Shown here piece by piece: positions 32,292-41,256 of a DNA stretch of 64,000 nt. The notes under the pieces were generated by a model. That model searched no databases. It saw only the letters and a list, made by a program, of their open reading frames with translations, and was not told where the DNA came from. The translations under genes and the position numbers were made by a program. The first letter of the stretch is position 1; each line of letters begins with the position of its first letter. This DNA comes from an uncultured Clostridia bacterium (GTDB lineage: Bacteria; Bacillota; Clostridia; TANB77; CAG-508): positions 1 to 64,000 of the forward strand of contig CAKPJC010000007.1 of the NCBI GenBank assembly GCA_934162535.1. The letters run 5' to 3'.

Positions 32292-34259
32292 TTATACATT
32301 TTTTGGCTTTCTTCCTCTTCTTTTTGTTTCTTCTCCGTCTCCAACTTTGACTCCTACTGTTTCATATTGATTTTTTTGGTTTCCCCAGTGTTTTTCAATA
32401 AATTTGTTAAAGTCATCAACATCGTTTTCATCCATATTGTCTCTCATCGCTTGTAAGTTTTTGTCTGATATTTTATTTGTTATTACATATTCTCCATCAA
32501 TGAATTCAAGGACATTTCTGTATTCATATAATTTTCTGTCTGTAATTTTTTCAAAATAGTGTGTTGCATTGTCGAAAAATTTATCAAATTTTCCTTCAAG
32601 TGTTTTTTCATTTCTATGGTCATATGTATATTCATTTTTTTCTTCTACTGGTATACATTCTGTTATTCTTTCTACAAATCTCTTTCCTTTGAAGTCTTTT
32701 TGTAGATGTATGTCAAAGTTTAGTACTTGTACTACTTGCTCTTCTGCTGTTTTTTCATTTTTGAATACACCTGCCCTTAACATTGAGTTACGTAGTGCTG
32801 TTACTAAGTCTGGGAATGTTTTAGCATGGTGAGTAAACAATGTGAATTTTGATGCAACCTGTGCTGATTGTATCATCCATGATGCTACAGGGTCTGTTGC
32901 AACCTCACCTATGATGTTTACAGAACCGTCAGTTTTTTTCTGTACGTCCAAACATTCTTGTCCTGCTATTGTATCTGTTTCACGCATTGATAAAATGTTT
33001 CTTGTTGGATATATTTTTCTTAAGTGTAACTCGAATGCAGTTTCTGTGATACGCAAGTTCATTGTTTCATATATGTTTTCTATCATACCCATTAACATTG
33101 TTGTTTTACCACAACCTTGCTCACCAGTTATTGATATGATTCTGGCACCTTTTACAAGGTATTTTAATAATTCAATTGAATCATCACAACCCGGCTCTCC
33201 TTTGAACCATTGTTCTAGTGTTGAACGTTTTACGTCAAACTTTCTTACGAAAAATGCCCATGTTTCTGACATGCTTGGTCTTACAACAACGACACGTGAT
33301 CCGTCTTTCATTTCATTTATTTTATAACCATTTGTGTCTGATAACTGTCCTGGATTATTGTATTTGTATATGTTTTGACATACTCTTTTTAGTTCTGCCT
33401 CTGTTCCAAATGATAAAAATGCTAATCTTATAGATTTACCTTGGAAGAATATCCATATACTGTCACAAGCTCTAGGAACTTTATGTTCAGATACTTGTTC
33501 TAAGTAGTCTCCATCTGTTTGTGCTACCTGACTTAAGAAACTTTCTGGTAAACCAGATACACCTCCTGATACACCGTCTATGTTCATGTCCCTTACTTCG
33601 TCTATACTACTATATCCTTTGTAGTGCTGGTAAATTCTTTGTACTACAACCTCAAGTTTGTCCTGAAATGATAGTACAATTTTTTCCTTTTCATATATTT
33701 CGTCTATTTCGTCATCTGTTATTACATATGATGGTTTTGTTTCTCCCTGTATATATTTTAGTGTTGCTAAATTATATCTTTTTATTAATTGTGTTAATGC
33801 TTCATATCCAAATTCTTTTTTATATGTATATAAAAGAATTTCAAATTTATCCTGTGCAGTAAGTAATGATGGTATATCAAATGGTATTGCATTTGATATG
33901 TTTGTTTCATCTATACCATATTCTTTTGCTAATAGATCTCCTATTAGTTCTTTTACATATCTTTTGTCATTAACATCTCCATATGTACATCCTTTTAACG
34001 CCTTTTTTAATGCATATTTTTTGTTTTTTCTTCTTTTTAATTCTTCTTCTGATAGCCCTATATCATATAAGTTGATTTTTGTTATTTCATCAAGTCTCTT
34101 TTTTACATATTCTTTCATTTTTTGTAGTGTATATGTTTTATCATCTTTTTCTATTTCTTGCTCAACTTCTGCGTTTTTATTCTTTTTTACATAATATAGT
34201 ACTGATGCTACAGCAGATATAAATATAATTATTATTAATAGTGTATTAAAAATTGACAT
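32292..34259 (-). CDS. CpaF/TadA-like secretion ATPase with N-terminal membrane segment
   Basis: A 655-residue P-loop ATPase of the type II/IV secretion family: Walker A GEQGCGKTT (379-387), acidic E-rich segment MRETDTIAGQE and the His-box-like FTLFTHHAKT, TALRNSMLR. It should power pilus assembly as a hexamer. Unusually for the family, residues 4-24 form a hydrophobic helix, so it may be tied to the membrane. Residues about 30-300 are a long charged N-terminal region (winged-helix-like). GAGGTG precedes ATG; the gene abuts the CpaE-like gene by 4 bases. Confidence 0.8.
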   Translation of the reverse strand: MSIFNTLLIIIIFISAVASVLYYVKKNKNAEVEQEIEKDDKTYTLQKMKEYVKKRLDEITKINLYDIGLSEEELKRRKNKKYALKKALKGCTYGDVNDKRYVKELIGDLLAKEYGIDETNISNAIPFDIPSLLTAQDKFEILLYTYKKEFGYEALTQLIKRYNLATLKYIQGETKPSYVITDDEIDEIYEKEKIVLSFQDKLEVVVQRIYQHYKGYSSIDEVRDMNIDGVSGGVSGLPESFLSQVAQTDGDYLEQVSEHKVPRACDSIWIFFQGKSIRLAFLSFGTEAELKRVCQNIYKYNNPGQLSDTNGYKINEMKDGSRVVVVRPSMSETWAFFVRKFDVKRSTLEQWFKGEPGCDDSIELLKYLVKGARIISITGEQGCGKTTMLMGMIENIYETMNLRITETAFELHLRKIYPTRNILSMRETDTIAGQECLDVQKKTDGSVNIIGEVATDPVASWMIQSAQVASKFTLFTHHAKTFPDLVTALRNSMLRAGVFKNEKTAEEQVVQVLNFDIHLQKDFKGKRFVERITECIPVEEKNEYTYDHRNEKTLEGKFDKFFDNATHYFEKITDRKLYEYRNVLEFIDGEYVITNKISDKNLQAMRDNMDENDVDDFNKFIEKHWGNQKNQYETVGVKVGDGEETKRRGRKPKNV

Positions 34260-34263
34260 TTTC

Positions 34264-35133
34264 TCACCTCATTTTCTTTTGCAATTCTTGTAATCTATTT
34301 ATTATGTTGTTTGTTAATTTTAGTATTTCTTCCATAAAGAAATAGTTTACATCATTACTGTCTTTTATGTTCCTAAGTTTCATAAACATTTCTGCAACAT
34401 TTGCTTCTTCTGCAGATTCAAAATATAACATGCTGTATGGTATAAGATTCAAATCTTTCTTTTCTTCTAAAAATCTCATTATATTTTTTTTGTTATATTT
34501 TGATTGTCTATTATATTTTCCTATAACAGGTATACATTTTGGTCCCAATATTTGTGGGTTCTTTTCTTTTAGTTTCATATAGTTTCTTAAAGTTTCTAGT
34601 CTTTGGCTTAATACTAAAACATTTAGGTGAGAGGCTTCTATTATCTCTTTTTTTATGTTTGGTGATAAATTATTATCTACATCTACTAATACCATGTCAT
34701 ATGCCATACTTGCAAGTCTTATTAGCTCTAAGTATGATTCTGATGTTTTTCTGTAATCATCCATGTTTTCTTCGTCTGTTTTGTCTATTGCTCCCATATA
34801 TCCACTTAGAACTTCTAGTCTTCCTTTGAATACAACTTTTGTATAGTCTGTAATTATATCTGGTTGTATTTTGTTACTTGTTATTAGTTTTGATAATCCT
34901 TCTATTCCATTTTCTACTGCTATTGAATTGCTTTTTCCTGGAATTAATCCTTTCATTATATTTTCTGCTCTTGGTGCAAAAAAGCAATTTCCCATTGTAG
35001 GATCTTTATATGCTGTTGAAATTAATAATATTTTGAAGTTACGTTCTATTGCCATTCTTGTTGCAACAGCAACAGCTGTTAATGTTTTTCCTGTTTGTTC
35101 TTTATCTTCATTCCAAAATGCTACAATTGACAT
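34264..35133 (-). CDS. MinD/CpaE-like ATPase, deviant Walker A
   Basis: A 289-residue protein of the MinD/ParA/CpaE type: the Walker A region reads NEDKEQTGKT (about 8-17) instead of the usual KGGVGKT, and MVLVDVDNNLS is Walker B-like. CpaE proteins place the Tad machine at a chosen site. The changed loop keeps GKT and may still bind ATP. It overlaps nothing and is 15 bases from the companion gene at 35148; both likely act as a pair. Confidence 0.65.
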   Translation of the reverse strand: MSIVAFWNEDKEQTGKTLTAVAVATRMAIERNFKILLISTAYKDPTMGNCFFAPRAENIMKGLIPGKSNSIAVENGIEGLSKLITSNKIQPDIITDYTKVVFKGRLEVLSGYMGAIDKTDEENMDDYRKTSESYLELIRLASMAYDMVLVDVDNNLSPNIKKEIIEASHLNVLVLSQRLETLRNYMKLKEKNPQILGPKCIPVIGKYNRQSKYNKKNIMRFLEEKKDLNLIPYSMLYFESAEEANVAEMFMKLRNIKDSNDVNYFFMEEILKLTNNIINRLQELQKKMR

Positions 35134-35147
35134 TCTTGTTCTCCTTA

Positions 35148-35834
35148 CTAAAGATTTTTAATCATGTTTCTTATTTTCTTTTCTCCTATTTCATTGTCTA
35201 TATCATTTACCAAAAATGCAATATTTTCTTTGTATTCATTGCTAAGGTTTCTGAATTTTATTTTTTCGAGTCTTTGATTTTCTATTATCGCAGATTGGTC
35301 TCCATTTTCTAGTAAAAAATATATTTTTTCTTCATTCCATATAACTTTTACCCCTAATGCTAAATAGTCAAAGTATTCTTCTTCCTCTTTTAACATTTCT
35401 TTTGAGTAAAATATTCTCGTCATATGTAATGGTACATCAACTTGTTTTATTATTTGAATTCCTTTTTTCAGAGAGTATATATCAAATGATGTTACATAAT
35501 ATAGTTTTTCTGAACTTTGCAAATTAAATTGTTCCATTCCCTCATAATTATCTGTATCTATTATCATTATGTCATATTCAAATTCTTCGTCATTTTCTAG
35601 TCCTAGATATTGCCTTATTTGTGTTATTGAGTTAAATCCAACTGCCACATCTATTCCGTCAAATTCAGTTATATATGATACAGTTGGATTTATAACTGGT
35701 ACAACATATTTGCATTTTTGTTCTATGGTGTTATCTACTACTAGTACTTTTTTTTCTGCCTGTTCTAATACTCTTGCTACACTTAAAATTAGGTCTGTTT
35801 TATCATACGCACCTACAAATCCAATCTTTCTCAT
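35148..35834 (-). CDS. CpaE/MinD-like protein lacking the P-loop
   Basis: A 228-residue Rossmann-type protein with a MinD-like start (MRKIGFVGAYDKTDLILSVA) but no GKT/S Walker A loop; YDIMIIDTDNYEG resembles the Walker B region. It is probably a non-hydrolysing partner of the 34264 gene product in a Tad-like complex. Uncertain at domain level. Confidence 0.55.
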   Translation of the reverse strand: MRKIGFVGAYDKTDLILSVARVLEQAEKKVLVVDNTIEQKCKYVVPVINPTVSYITEFDGIDVAVGFNSITQIRQYLGLENDEEFEYDIMIIDTDNYEGMEQFNLQSSEKLYYVTSFDIYSLKKGIQIIKQVDVPLHMTRIFYSKEMLKEEEEYFDYLALGVKVIWNEEKIYFLLENGDQSAIIENQRLEKIKFRNLSNEYKENIAFLVNDIDNEIGEKKIRNMIKNL

Positions 35835-35873
35835 ATTGTTTGTTCTCCTCTTTTCTATTAAAATTATAGTCTT

Positions 35874-37130
35874 TTATTTTGTTTTTGTTCCACCACCACT
35901 TTGTAATGTTTCAAGATATAATTTTCTTGCTTCATCTGCATTTGTTATTCCTGTATTCATTTTTGTTGTAATGTTATCATTGTATTCTTCTTGATCAGCA
36001 TTGTTTATTTCATTTTGTATATAGTTGTTTCTTATTTGTTTTGCTGAATCTGAATATCTTGCTCTTAGTCCTTCTGATGCACGGTCTAAGATATTTGGAT
36101 CAGATTCTATTAATGCTGTTACAGCTGAGTTTGGTGTATATGTTGGTAATGAAGATTTTTGTGAACCTGGTTCAACATATTTGTTTGCATAAATTTTTGT
36201 TCCGTTTAGTCCATATGCCTCTACTATTGCACTTGACATTGCTAGTATTTCTTCTTCGTTTAGTTGTACTCTTATTGTGTCTGCTACATATGTTCCGTCT
36301 TCATTCTTTGGAATGTCTACTTGTCTCTTTGGTACTATTACAAAGTTCTCACCATTTGGATACATTATTCTTATATCTATGTAATCATCTGTTGCTAAGT
36401 CTACTGGTAGTGATACCATGTTGTATTCCTCTACTCTAACGTCATCTGTTACTACTGCATCTGCTTGTACAACTAGGTCTTTTGTTACTACTGTATTTTT
36501 CTTCATGTCTACTTTTGCTAATATTGCAACATTGTTAAGGTCTATGTATTCTCTTTCTAGTTTTCCTGCATTTATTTTATATTTATAGCAATTGCCTGTT
36601 TTTTCGTCTTCATAGATTCTCGTTGTTCCTGTTGTAGCATCTTCTTGTGTTTCAATTATATAACGTTTCTCTATTTCATTTATTGTATCTGTATATGGAT
36701 CATTTCTTAAACTTACCGTTTTTCCATCACTAAGCTTAGTGTATTGTCCATTAGCATATGTTACTTCGTCTAAGTTGTCTGCTTCTTGAATATATAGTCC
36801 GTTTTCGTCTACTTTTATTTCTTTCCCGTCTTTTGTTTGTAATGTCCACGTTGATACAACACTGTCCATTGCTGTTGCATTACTTGGTATTGTATTTTTA
36901 TTTACATTTAATTTTACAAGCATATCATTTGTTATGATTTGCCCTGATTTTACGTCTTGATTTATTGTATAAACATTTACTTTTGCAGCTTCTTCTGCTG
37001 CTTTAGCATCATTTAATTTTTTCATTTGTAAAAATAATAAAACTATTACTACACCTGTTACTAGTAATGTTAGTATCATTCCTAATAAAAATGAATTTCT
37101 TGCTTTTCTTTGCATTGGGTTTATTGCCAC
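35874..37130 (-). CDS. CpaB/RcpC-like SAF-domain pilus assembly protein
   Basis: The 418-residue product has one N-terminal membrane segment (about 14-37), then a SAF domain with VNVYTINQDVKSGQIIT (about 50-66) and a second such stretch (AILAKVDMKKNTVVTKDLVV), and a Gly-poor C-terminal tail. CpaB/RcpC guide the pilus through the wall. The start is GTG 37130, eight bases after AAGGAGG; upstream frames to 37166 or 37211 have no ribosome site and lie near or before the transcription start. It leads the operon. Confidence 0.75.
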   Translation of the reverse strand: MAINPMQRKARNSFLLGMILTLLVTGVVIVLLFLQMKKLNDAKAAEEAAKVNVYTINQDVKSGQIITNDMLVKLNVNKNTIPSNATAMDSVVSTWTLQTKDGKEIKVDENGLYIQEADNLDEVTYANGQYTKLSDGKTVSLRNDPYTDTINEIEKRYIIETQEDATTGTTRIYEDEKTGNCYKYKINAGKLEREYIDLNNVAILAKVDMKKNTVVTKDLVVQADAVVTDDVRVEEYNMVSLPVDLATDDYIDIRIMYPNGENFVIVPKRQVDIPKNEDGTYVADTIRVQLNEEEILAMSSAIVEAYGLNGTKIYANKYVEPGSQKSSLPTYTPNSAVTALIESDPNILDRASEGLRARYSDSAKQIRNNYIQNEINNADQEEYNDNITTKMNTGITNADEARKLYLETLQSGGGTKTK

Positions 37131-37179
37131 TTTAAATTCCTCCTTTTTTAACACGATTTTTTTCATGTTATTCTTTTTT

Positions 37180-37208
37180 ATTTTACACCTTTTTCCGATT
37201 AAAATCAA
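37180..37208 (-). promoter_or_regulatory. Probable promoter of the Tad-like operon
   Basis: TTGATT (37203-37208), 17 bases, TAAAAT (37180-37185) on the minus strand, about 50 bases before the GTG start of the CpaB-like gene. Its position argues against the longer start frames. Confidence 0.45.
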
Positions 37209-37250
37209 CAAACTTTCTTATTGTAACACAAACTTAATATTATTGTAATA

Positions 37251-38135
37251 TTATTGTAATATTCGTTCATTCCCTAGCATTTCCAATACTTTTGCGACGC
37301 CATCATCGTTGTTGTCAGGTGCTATATATTTAGCAATTTTTCTTACTTCTGGTGATCCATTTTGCATAGCTATTCCTAGTCCAGCATTTTCTATCATTTT
37401 TTTGTCATTTATATTATCTCCTATTGTTACTATTTCTTCTCTTTTTATTCCTGTTTTTTCCATTAGGATTTCAAGTGCACTCCATTTATCAACATTTTGT
37501 GCTGATATTTCTGTGTAGTAATATTCTATCGCAAATTCTTCTGTTCCTTGTTTTATTGTTTTCCTTGACATGTGTGATACATCTAATACTTCTATTTCTT
37601 CTATTTCTTTTAATTTTCTCATTATTGAGTTAAATATTGCTTGATTGTTGTCACATATTGTAAATTTTATTATTTTTTCTTCTCTGTTTCTTATATAGTC
37701 ATATATATCTTCCATTAAGTTTATGTGTGTTTTGTTTTCTTCGTCTTTGTTTAGATTTTCTTTATTGTAATATAATACATTGAAGTTTAGGCTTTTTGAT
37801 ATTATTTCTTTTTCTGTATATATTGTGTAAAATATGCTGTTTTCTTCACATATTTTTATTATATCTAAAACTTTTGATTTTTTTAATGTATTTTCGTATA
37901 TTATTTCTTGTTTTTTTATATCATATAGTATAGCACCATTTCCTGATATGAAGTATTTCTCACTTTGAATTTCTTTTGCTATTGTTTTTATTGAGTCTAT
38001 CGGTCTCCCTGATGCTATTATTACTTCTGTTCCTTTTTCTTGAATTTTTTTTATTGCCTTTTTTGTGTTCTCTGTAACAGCTCCATATTGGTTTAACATC
38101 GTTCCATCTAAGTCTATTGCTATTAGTTTATACAT
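37251..38135 (-). CDS. Cof-type HAD hydrolase (sugar or nucleotide phosphatase)
   Basis: A 294-residue HAD phosphatase with motif I DLDGTML (residues 8-14), motif II SGR and the C-terminal GDNINDKKM motif (IV), with a large C2-type cap. The family dephosphorylates small molecules such as sugar phosphates or flavin phosphates; the substrate is unknown. A promoter with the shared AACTATTG element lies upstream, so the gene is its own unit. It precedes the pilus operon on the same strand. Confidence 0.85.
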   Translation of the reverse strand: MYKLIAIDLDGTMLNQYGAVTENTKKAIKKIQEKGTEVIIASGRPIDSIKTIAKEIQSEKYFISGNGAILYDIKKQEIIYENTLKKSKVLDIIKICEENSIFYTIYTEKEIISKSLNFNVLYYNKENLNKDEENKTHINLMEDIYDYIRNREEKIIKFTICDNNQAIFNSIMRKLKEIEEIEVLDVSHMSRKTIKQGTEEFAIEYYYTEISAQNVDKWSALEILMEKTGIKREEIVTIGDNINDKKMIENAGLGIAMQNGSPEVRKIAKYIAPDNNDDGVAKVLEMLGNERILQ

Positions 38136-38197
38136 TTTTTACCTCTTTCTTTTTGTTTTTATTTTTTCAAAATTTTTCCTGTTTATTTTCATTAAAA

Positions 38198-38226
38198 ATT
38201 GTACATCATATATTTAGAAAAAGCAA
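38198..38226 (-). promoter_or_regulatory. Promoter of the HAD hydrolase gene, AACTATTG type
   Basis: TTGCTT (38221-38226), 17 bases, TACAAT (38198-38203) on the minus strand, with AACTATTG overlapping the -35. It overlaps the control region of the divergent spore-protein gene. Confidence 0.5.
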
Positions 38227-38273
38227 TAGTTTTTTTCTAAAGAAATGTTATATATAGCAGGAGGTGAAGAAAC

Positions 38274-38480
38274 ATGGCAAATTCTAATAATAACAAAAAA
38301 TTAGTTCCAGAAGCTATGAGTGCATTAGATAAATTCAAATATGAAGTAGCTAGCGAAGTAGGTGTTACTTTAAAAGATGGATATAATGGTGATATATCAG
38401 CTAAAGATGCTGGTAAAATAGGTGGAAATATGGTTAGAAAAATGATACAACAAGCTGAAAATAATATGGCTAACAAGTAG
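38274..38480 (+). CDS. Alpha/beta-type small acid-soluble spore protein
   Basis: The 68-residue protein has the two SASP signatures, LDKFKYEVASEVGVTL and GDISAKDAGKIGGNMVRKMI. These proteins coat spore DNA and shield it from UV and heat, and are later degraded by the GPR protease; the GPR recognition site FKYEVASE is intact. AGGAGGTG precedes ATG. A forespore-type promoter probably lies near 38223-38255 (GCAATA and TTATATA), but this is weaker than for sspH. Confidence 0.95.
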   Translation: MANSNNNKKLVPEAMSALDKFKYEVASEVGVTLKDGYNGDISAKDAGKIGGNMVRKMIQQAENNMANK

Positions 38481-38570
38481 TTTTACTAATTGTGTTTTTA
38501 TAACTTAGTTTTGGCAGAAGTATTTTTCTTGGTTTTATATTATGTTAAATGTTTTTATATTTGCATACAT

Positions 38571-38597
38571 AAAGGCAGGAGATGTGCTCCTGCCTTT
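38571..38597. terminator. Strong hairpin at the cpsB and SASP gene ends
   Basis: AAAGGCAGGAG pairs with CTCCTGCCTTT around a 5-base loop. It ends the SASP transcript and, on the minus strand, overlaps the cpsB stop codon and could close the sortase-cps operon. Confidence 0.8.
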
Positions 38598-39303
38598 ATA
38601 TTATATCTTCATTGTTTAAGACTTTTTGTGGATTGAGTGTTGTTAATTCTTCAAGTTTATCTTCTGGAATTATTTTTTTCAATTTCTTTATTATTTTAGG
38701 CATCTTTTCGTAAACCTGTCCAGGTCTATGTACATCCGAGCCTAAGAACTGTATTGAATTATTTTTTAATAACTTTTTAACAGTTTTTTCTGCTTTACTA
38801 CCATACATGCCAATTATACTTCCATAGTTTGCTTGTAGTAATGCCCCCATTTGTGTTAATTCCTCAATATAGTTTATATCTTGTTGTACATAACTATATC
38901 GTTCTGGATGTGCAATGATTGGTATGTAGTCATTTTCTATAAGCCTATATACTACTTCTTTTGCACCTATTTCTTTCACATTTAATGGAAGTTCAAATAA
39001 TACATATCTTGAATTATTTATTGGTGACGCTTTTTTTTCTTTTAATACTTCAACTAGCTCATCTGTTATATATATTTCACTGCCAGGGAATATTTCTACT
39101 CCCTGGTCTTTTTGCTGTATTTTTTTTATTAGTTCTAGTCTATTTTTTTCTGTTGTCTCATAATATTGTTCCATATAATGTGATGTTGAAATTATTTTTG
39201 TGAATCCAGCTTTTTGTGCTTCTTCTAATAATTCTATTGTCTCTTTCATATTTTTAGAGCCATCATCAATGTTTGGTAATATATGTGAATGAAAGTCTAT
39301 CAT
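38596..39303 (-). CDS. cpsB: PHP-type tyrosine-protein phosphatase (CpsB/Wzb-like)
   Basis: A 235-residue PHP-fold phosphatase: DFHSHILPNIDDGSK (metal ligands), IISTSHY, GSEIYI and AHPERY match CpsB. With manganese it dephosphorylates the CpsD kinase, resetting polysaccharide synthesis. AGGAG precedes ATG; the gene follows cpsD by 6 bases. Confidence 0.92.
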   Translation of the reverse strand: MIDFHSHILPNIDDGSKNMKETIELLEEAQKAGFTKIISTSHYMEQYYETTEKNRLELIKKIQQKDQGVEIFPGSEIYITDELVEVLKEKKASPINNSRYVLFELPLNVKEIGAKEVVYRLIENDYIPIIAHPERYSYVQQDINYIEELTQMGALLQANYGSIIGMYGSKAEKTVKKLLKNNSIQFLGSDVHRPGQVYEKMPKIIKKLKKIIPEDKLEELTTLNPQKVLNNEDII

Positions 39304-39309
39304 TTTCTT

Positions 39310-40530
39310 CTATCTCCTGAATTTTCTTTTCTTCTCTTTTTTTAGATATTCATTAAATTCTCTTAGAACATCTTCTGTTTTTTCTTGTTGTGTTTTTGGT
39401 TTTTCTTCTTTTTCTGACGCTTGTTTTGGCTCTTGTTTTTTTTCTTGTGATATTGATTTGTTGTATTCTTCTGCAACTGTTGGCATTGCTTTTCTTTCAT
39501 TTTGGTGTTGTTCAATTCTATTGTTGTTTCCTTTATTGAAGTCTTTTCTAAGTCCCCTGGGCAACTCCATTTCTTCAAATTTGCCAACTTCTTCTGCTAC
39601 AGTTTGTTTATTGTTTTCTTCTGCAATTCTCTCATTTTCTCTTTGTGAAATTTCTTCTTTTTTAATGTCTTCTCTTACTTGTTCTTCTACAATTTTTTCT
39701 TCTACCTTTTGGATTTCTTGTTCCATCTTTTTTGATTGCATTTCTGCTTTTTCTATATTTCTTGAAAGTCTATTCATTTCTTGCTTCATTGCTTTTTCCA
39801 TTTCAAGTTCTCTTTTAGGGTTTATTTGTGTACTTTGTGATCTTGAAGAATAATAGTATGTTTCATTATATTTTTTTGCTGATACAGGTATTTTGTTATA
39901 TACAACTCCTACTATGTTCCCTCCAACATTTTTTATGTCTTTTACAACTTTTTCTAAATCATCTTTTTTAGTTTGATTATGTGCTGTTACTATTATTGTT
40001 GAGTCAACTATTCTTGATAAAATTACTGCATCTGTTACTAGTTTGCATGGTGTAGCATCAATTATTACAAGGTCACATTCCCTTTTTAAATCTTCTAGTA
40101 AGTTTGCCATTTGTGGTGTTATTAATAGTTCTGATGGATTTGGTGGTATATTTCCTGCAGGCATAACATATAGATTTGGTACTTCTGTTTCTCTTATAAA
40201 GTTTACTATGTTTGTTTCTTCTTGATTATTTTCGTTTACGCCTGAAAGGTAATTTGATAATCCTGGTCTAGGCAGTACACCAAATATGTTATATACTCTT
40301 CCTTTTCTCATATCTGCATCTATTAGTACAACCCTTTTTCCTGCCTGTGCAAATGCAACTGCAAGGTTAGATGATATCCAACTTTTTCCTTCCCCTGGTA
40401 CTGTTGATGTTACAAGTAGTGTTTTTAGCTTTTTGTTTGAGTTCATGAATTGTATATTTGTTCTTAGTGTTCTAAATGTTTCTGAAACAGGAGATTTAGG
40501 GTCTTTATGTGCAATTAATTCTTTTTTCAT
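39310..40530 (-). CDS. cpsD: CpsD/CapB-type tyrosine kinase with long charged C-terminal extension
   Basis: The 406-residue protein has a kinase domain (1-230) with Walker A STVPGEGKS (42-50), A-prime VVLIDADMR (67-75) and Walker B LVIIDA. A Tyr cluster YNETYYY (221-227) ends this domain, likely the autophosphorylation site. The remaining ~175 residues are a Lys/Glu/Gln-rich, probably coiled, extension with few tyrosines, longer than in usual CpsD. It partners with CpsC, whose stop codon TAA is followed directly by the ATG here. Confidence 0.88.
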   Translation of the reverse strand: MKKELIAHKDPKSPVSETFRTLRTNIQFMNSNKKLKTLLVTSTVPGEGKSWISSNLAVAFAQAGKRVVLIDADMRKGRVYNIFGVLPRPGLSNYLSGVNENNQEETNIVNFIRETEVPNLYVMPAGNIPPNPSELLITPQMANLLEDLKRECDLVIIDATPCKLVTDAVILSRIVDSTIIVTAHNQTKKDDLEKVVKDIKNVGGNIVGVVYNKIPVSAKKYNETYYYSSRSQSTQINPKRELEMEKAMKQEMNRLSRNIEKAEMQSKKMEQEIQKVEEKIVEEQVREDIKKEEISQRENERIAEENNKQTVAEEVGKFEEMELPRGLRKDFNKGNNNRIEQHQNERKAMPTVAEEYNKSISQEKKQEPKQASEKEEKPKTQQEKTEDVLREFNEYLKKEKKRKFRR

Positions 40531-41247
40531 TTATCTTGTCCTCCTTTTTCTTTTGTTATTTGATTTATCATCTATTGCCCCATATACTGGTATTGATGCA
40601 AGTACTGTTAGTCCTTGAATTTTTTCTATGTCTTCTGATGATTTTATTGTTGTGTCTAACATATTTACTAATAGTACATACATTGCTGATATTACTAATC
40701 CTATAAATGCAAATATTGCAACATCTTTTGGATGGTTTATGTTACATGGTGCTTGTGCTACTTCTGCTACATCAACTACACGAACATTATCTATTCCATA
40801 ATATTCTTTTACATTTTCTATAAATACTTTTGCTATTTCGTTTGTTATTTTTGATGCTAATACAGGATCTTCATTTTTTACCTTTATTTCTATTACCTCC
40901 GCATCTGATACTGCACTAACTGTTACATTTTTTCTTATTACTTCTTCATCTACGTTTATATCTAGGTTTGATATTACCTCTCTTATTACTTTTTGGCTTT
41001 TTACAAGTACACTGTATGTTGATACCAGTTTAGAGTTTAATGTAACATCTGTTGCTGTTATTGATGATTCAGTGTTTGTTGCAGAGTTTGTTGTTAATAA
41101 AAGCCTTGTTGATGATTGATACTTTGGTTTTATAAAGCCCATACTATAAATTACCCCTGCAATTGCAAATATTGCTACTATAAGTATTATTTGCATTTTC
41201 TTTTCCCAAAATATCTGTAATAATTCTTTTAAATCTAGTTCTTCCAT
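40531..41247 (-). CDS. cpsC: Wzz/CpsC-type chain-length and kinase-activator membrane protein
   Basis: A 238-residue protein with two membrane segments (about 16-38 and 175-195) around an outer domain, ending in the Arg-rich tail that meets CpsD. MEELDLKELLQIFWEKK and KPKYQSSTRLLL are conserved in CpsC/EpsA. It activates CpsD and sets polysaccharide chain length. GGGGG precedes ATG. Confidence 0.92.
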   Translation of the reverse strand: MEELDLKELLQIFWEKKMQIILIVAIFAIAGVIYSMGFIKPKYQSSTRLLLTTNSATNTESSITATDVTLNSKLVSTYSVLVKSQKVIREVISNLDINVDEEVIRKNVTVSAVSDAEVIEIKVKNEDPVLASKITNEIAKVFIENVKEYYGIDNVRVVDVAEVAQAPCNINHPKDVAIFAFIGLVISAMYVLLVNMLDTTIKSSEDIEKIQGLTVLASIPVYGAIDDKSNNKRKRRTR

Positions 41248-41256
41248 TTTTTCCCC

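Noticed and set aside
37131..37211. Longer N-terminus of the CpaB-like protein
   Set aside because: It would start with TTG or ATG near or upstream of the probable transcription start and without a ribosome site; GTG 37130 has AAGGAGG.
37220..37256. Short direct repeats of TAATATTATTG at the HAD gene end
   Set aside because: Two or three AT-rich copies only; expected by chance at this base composition.
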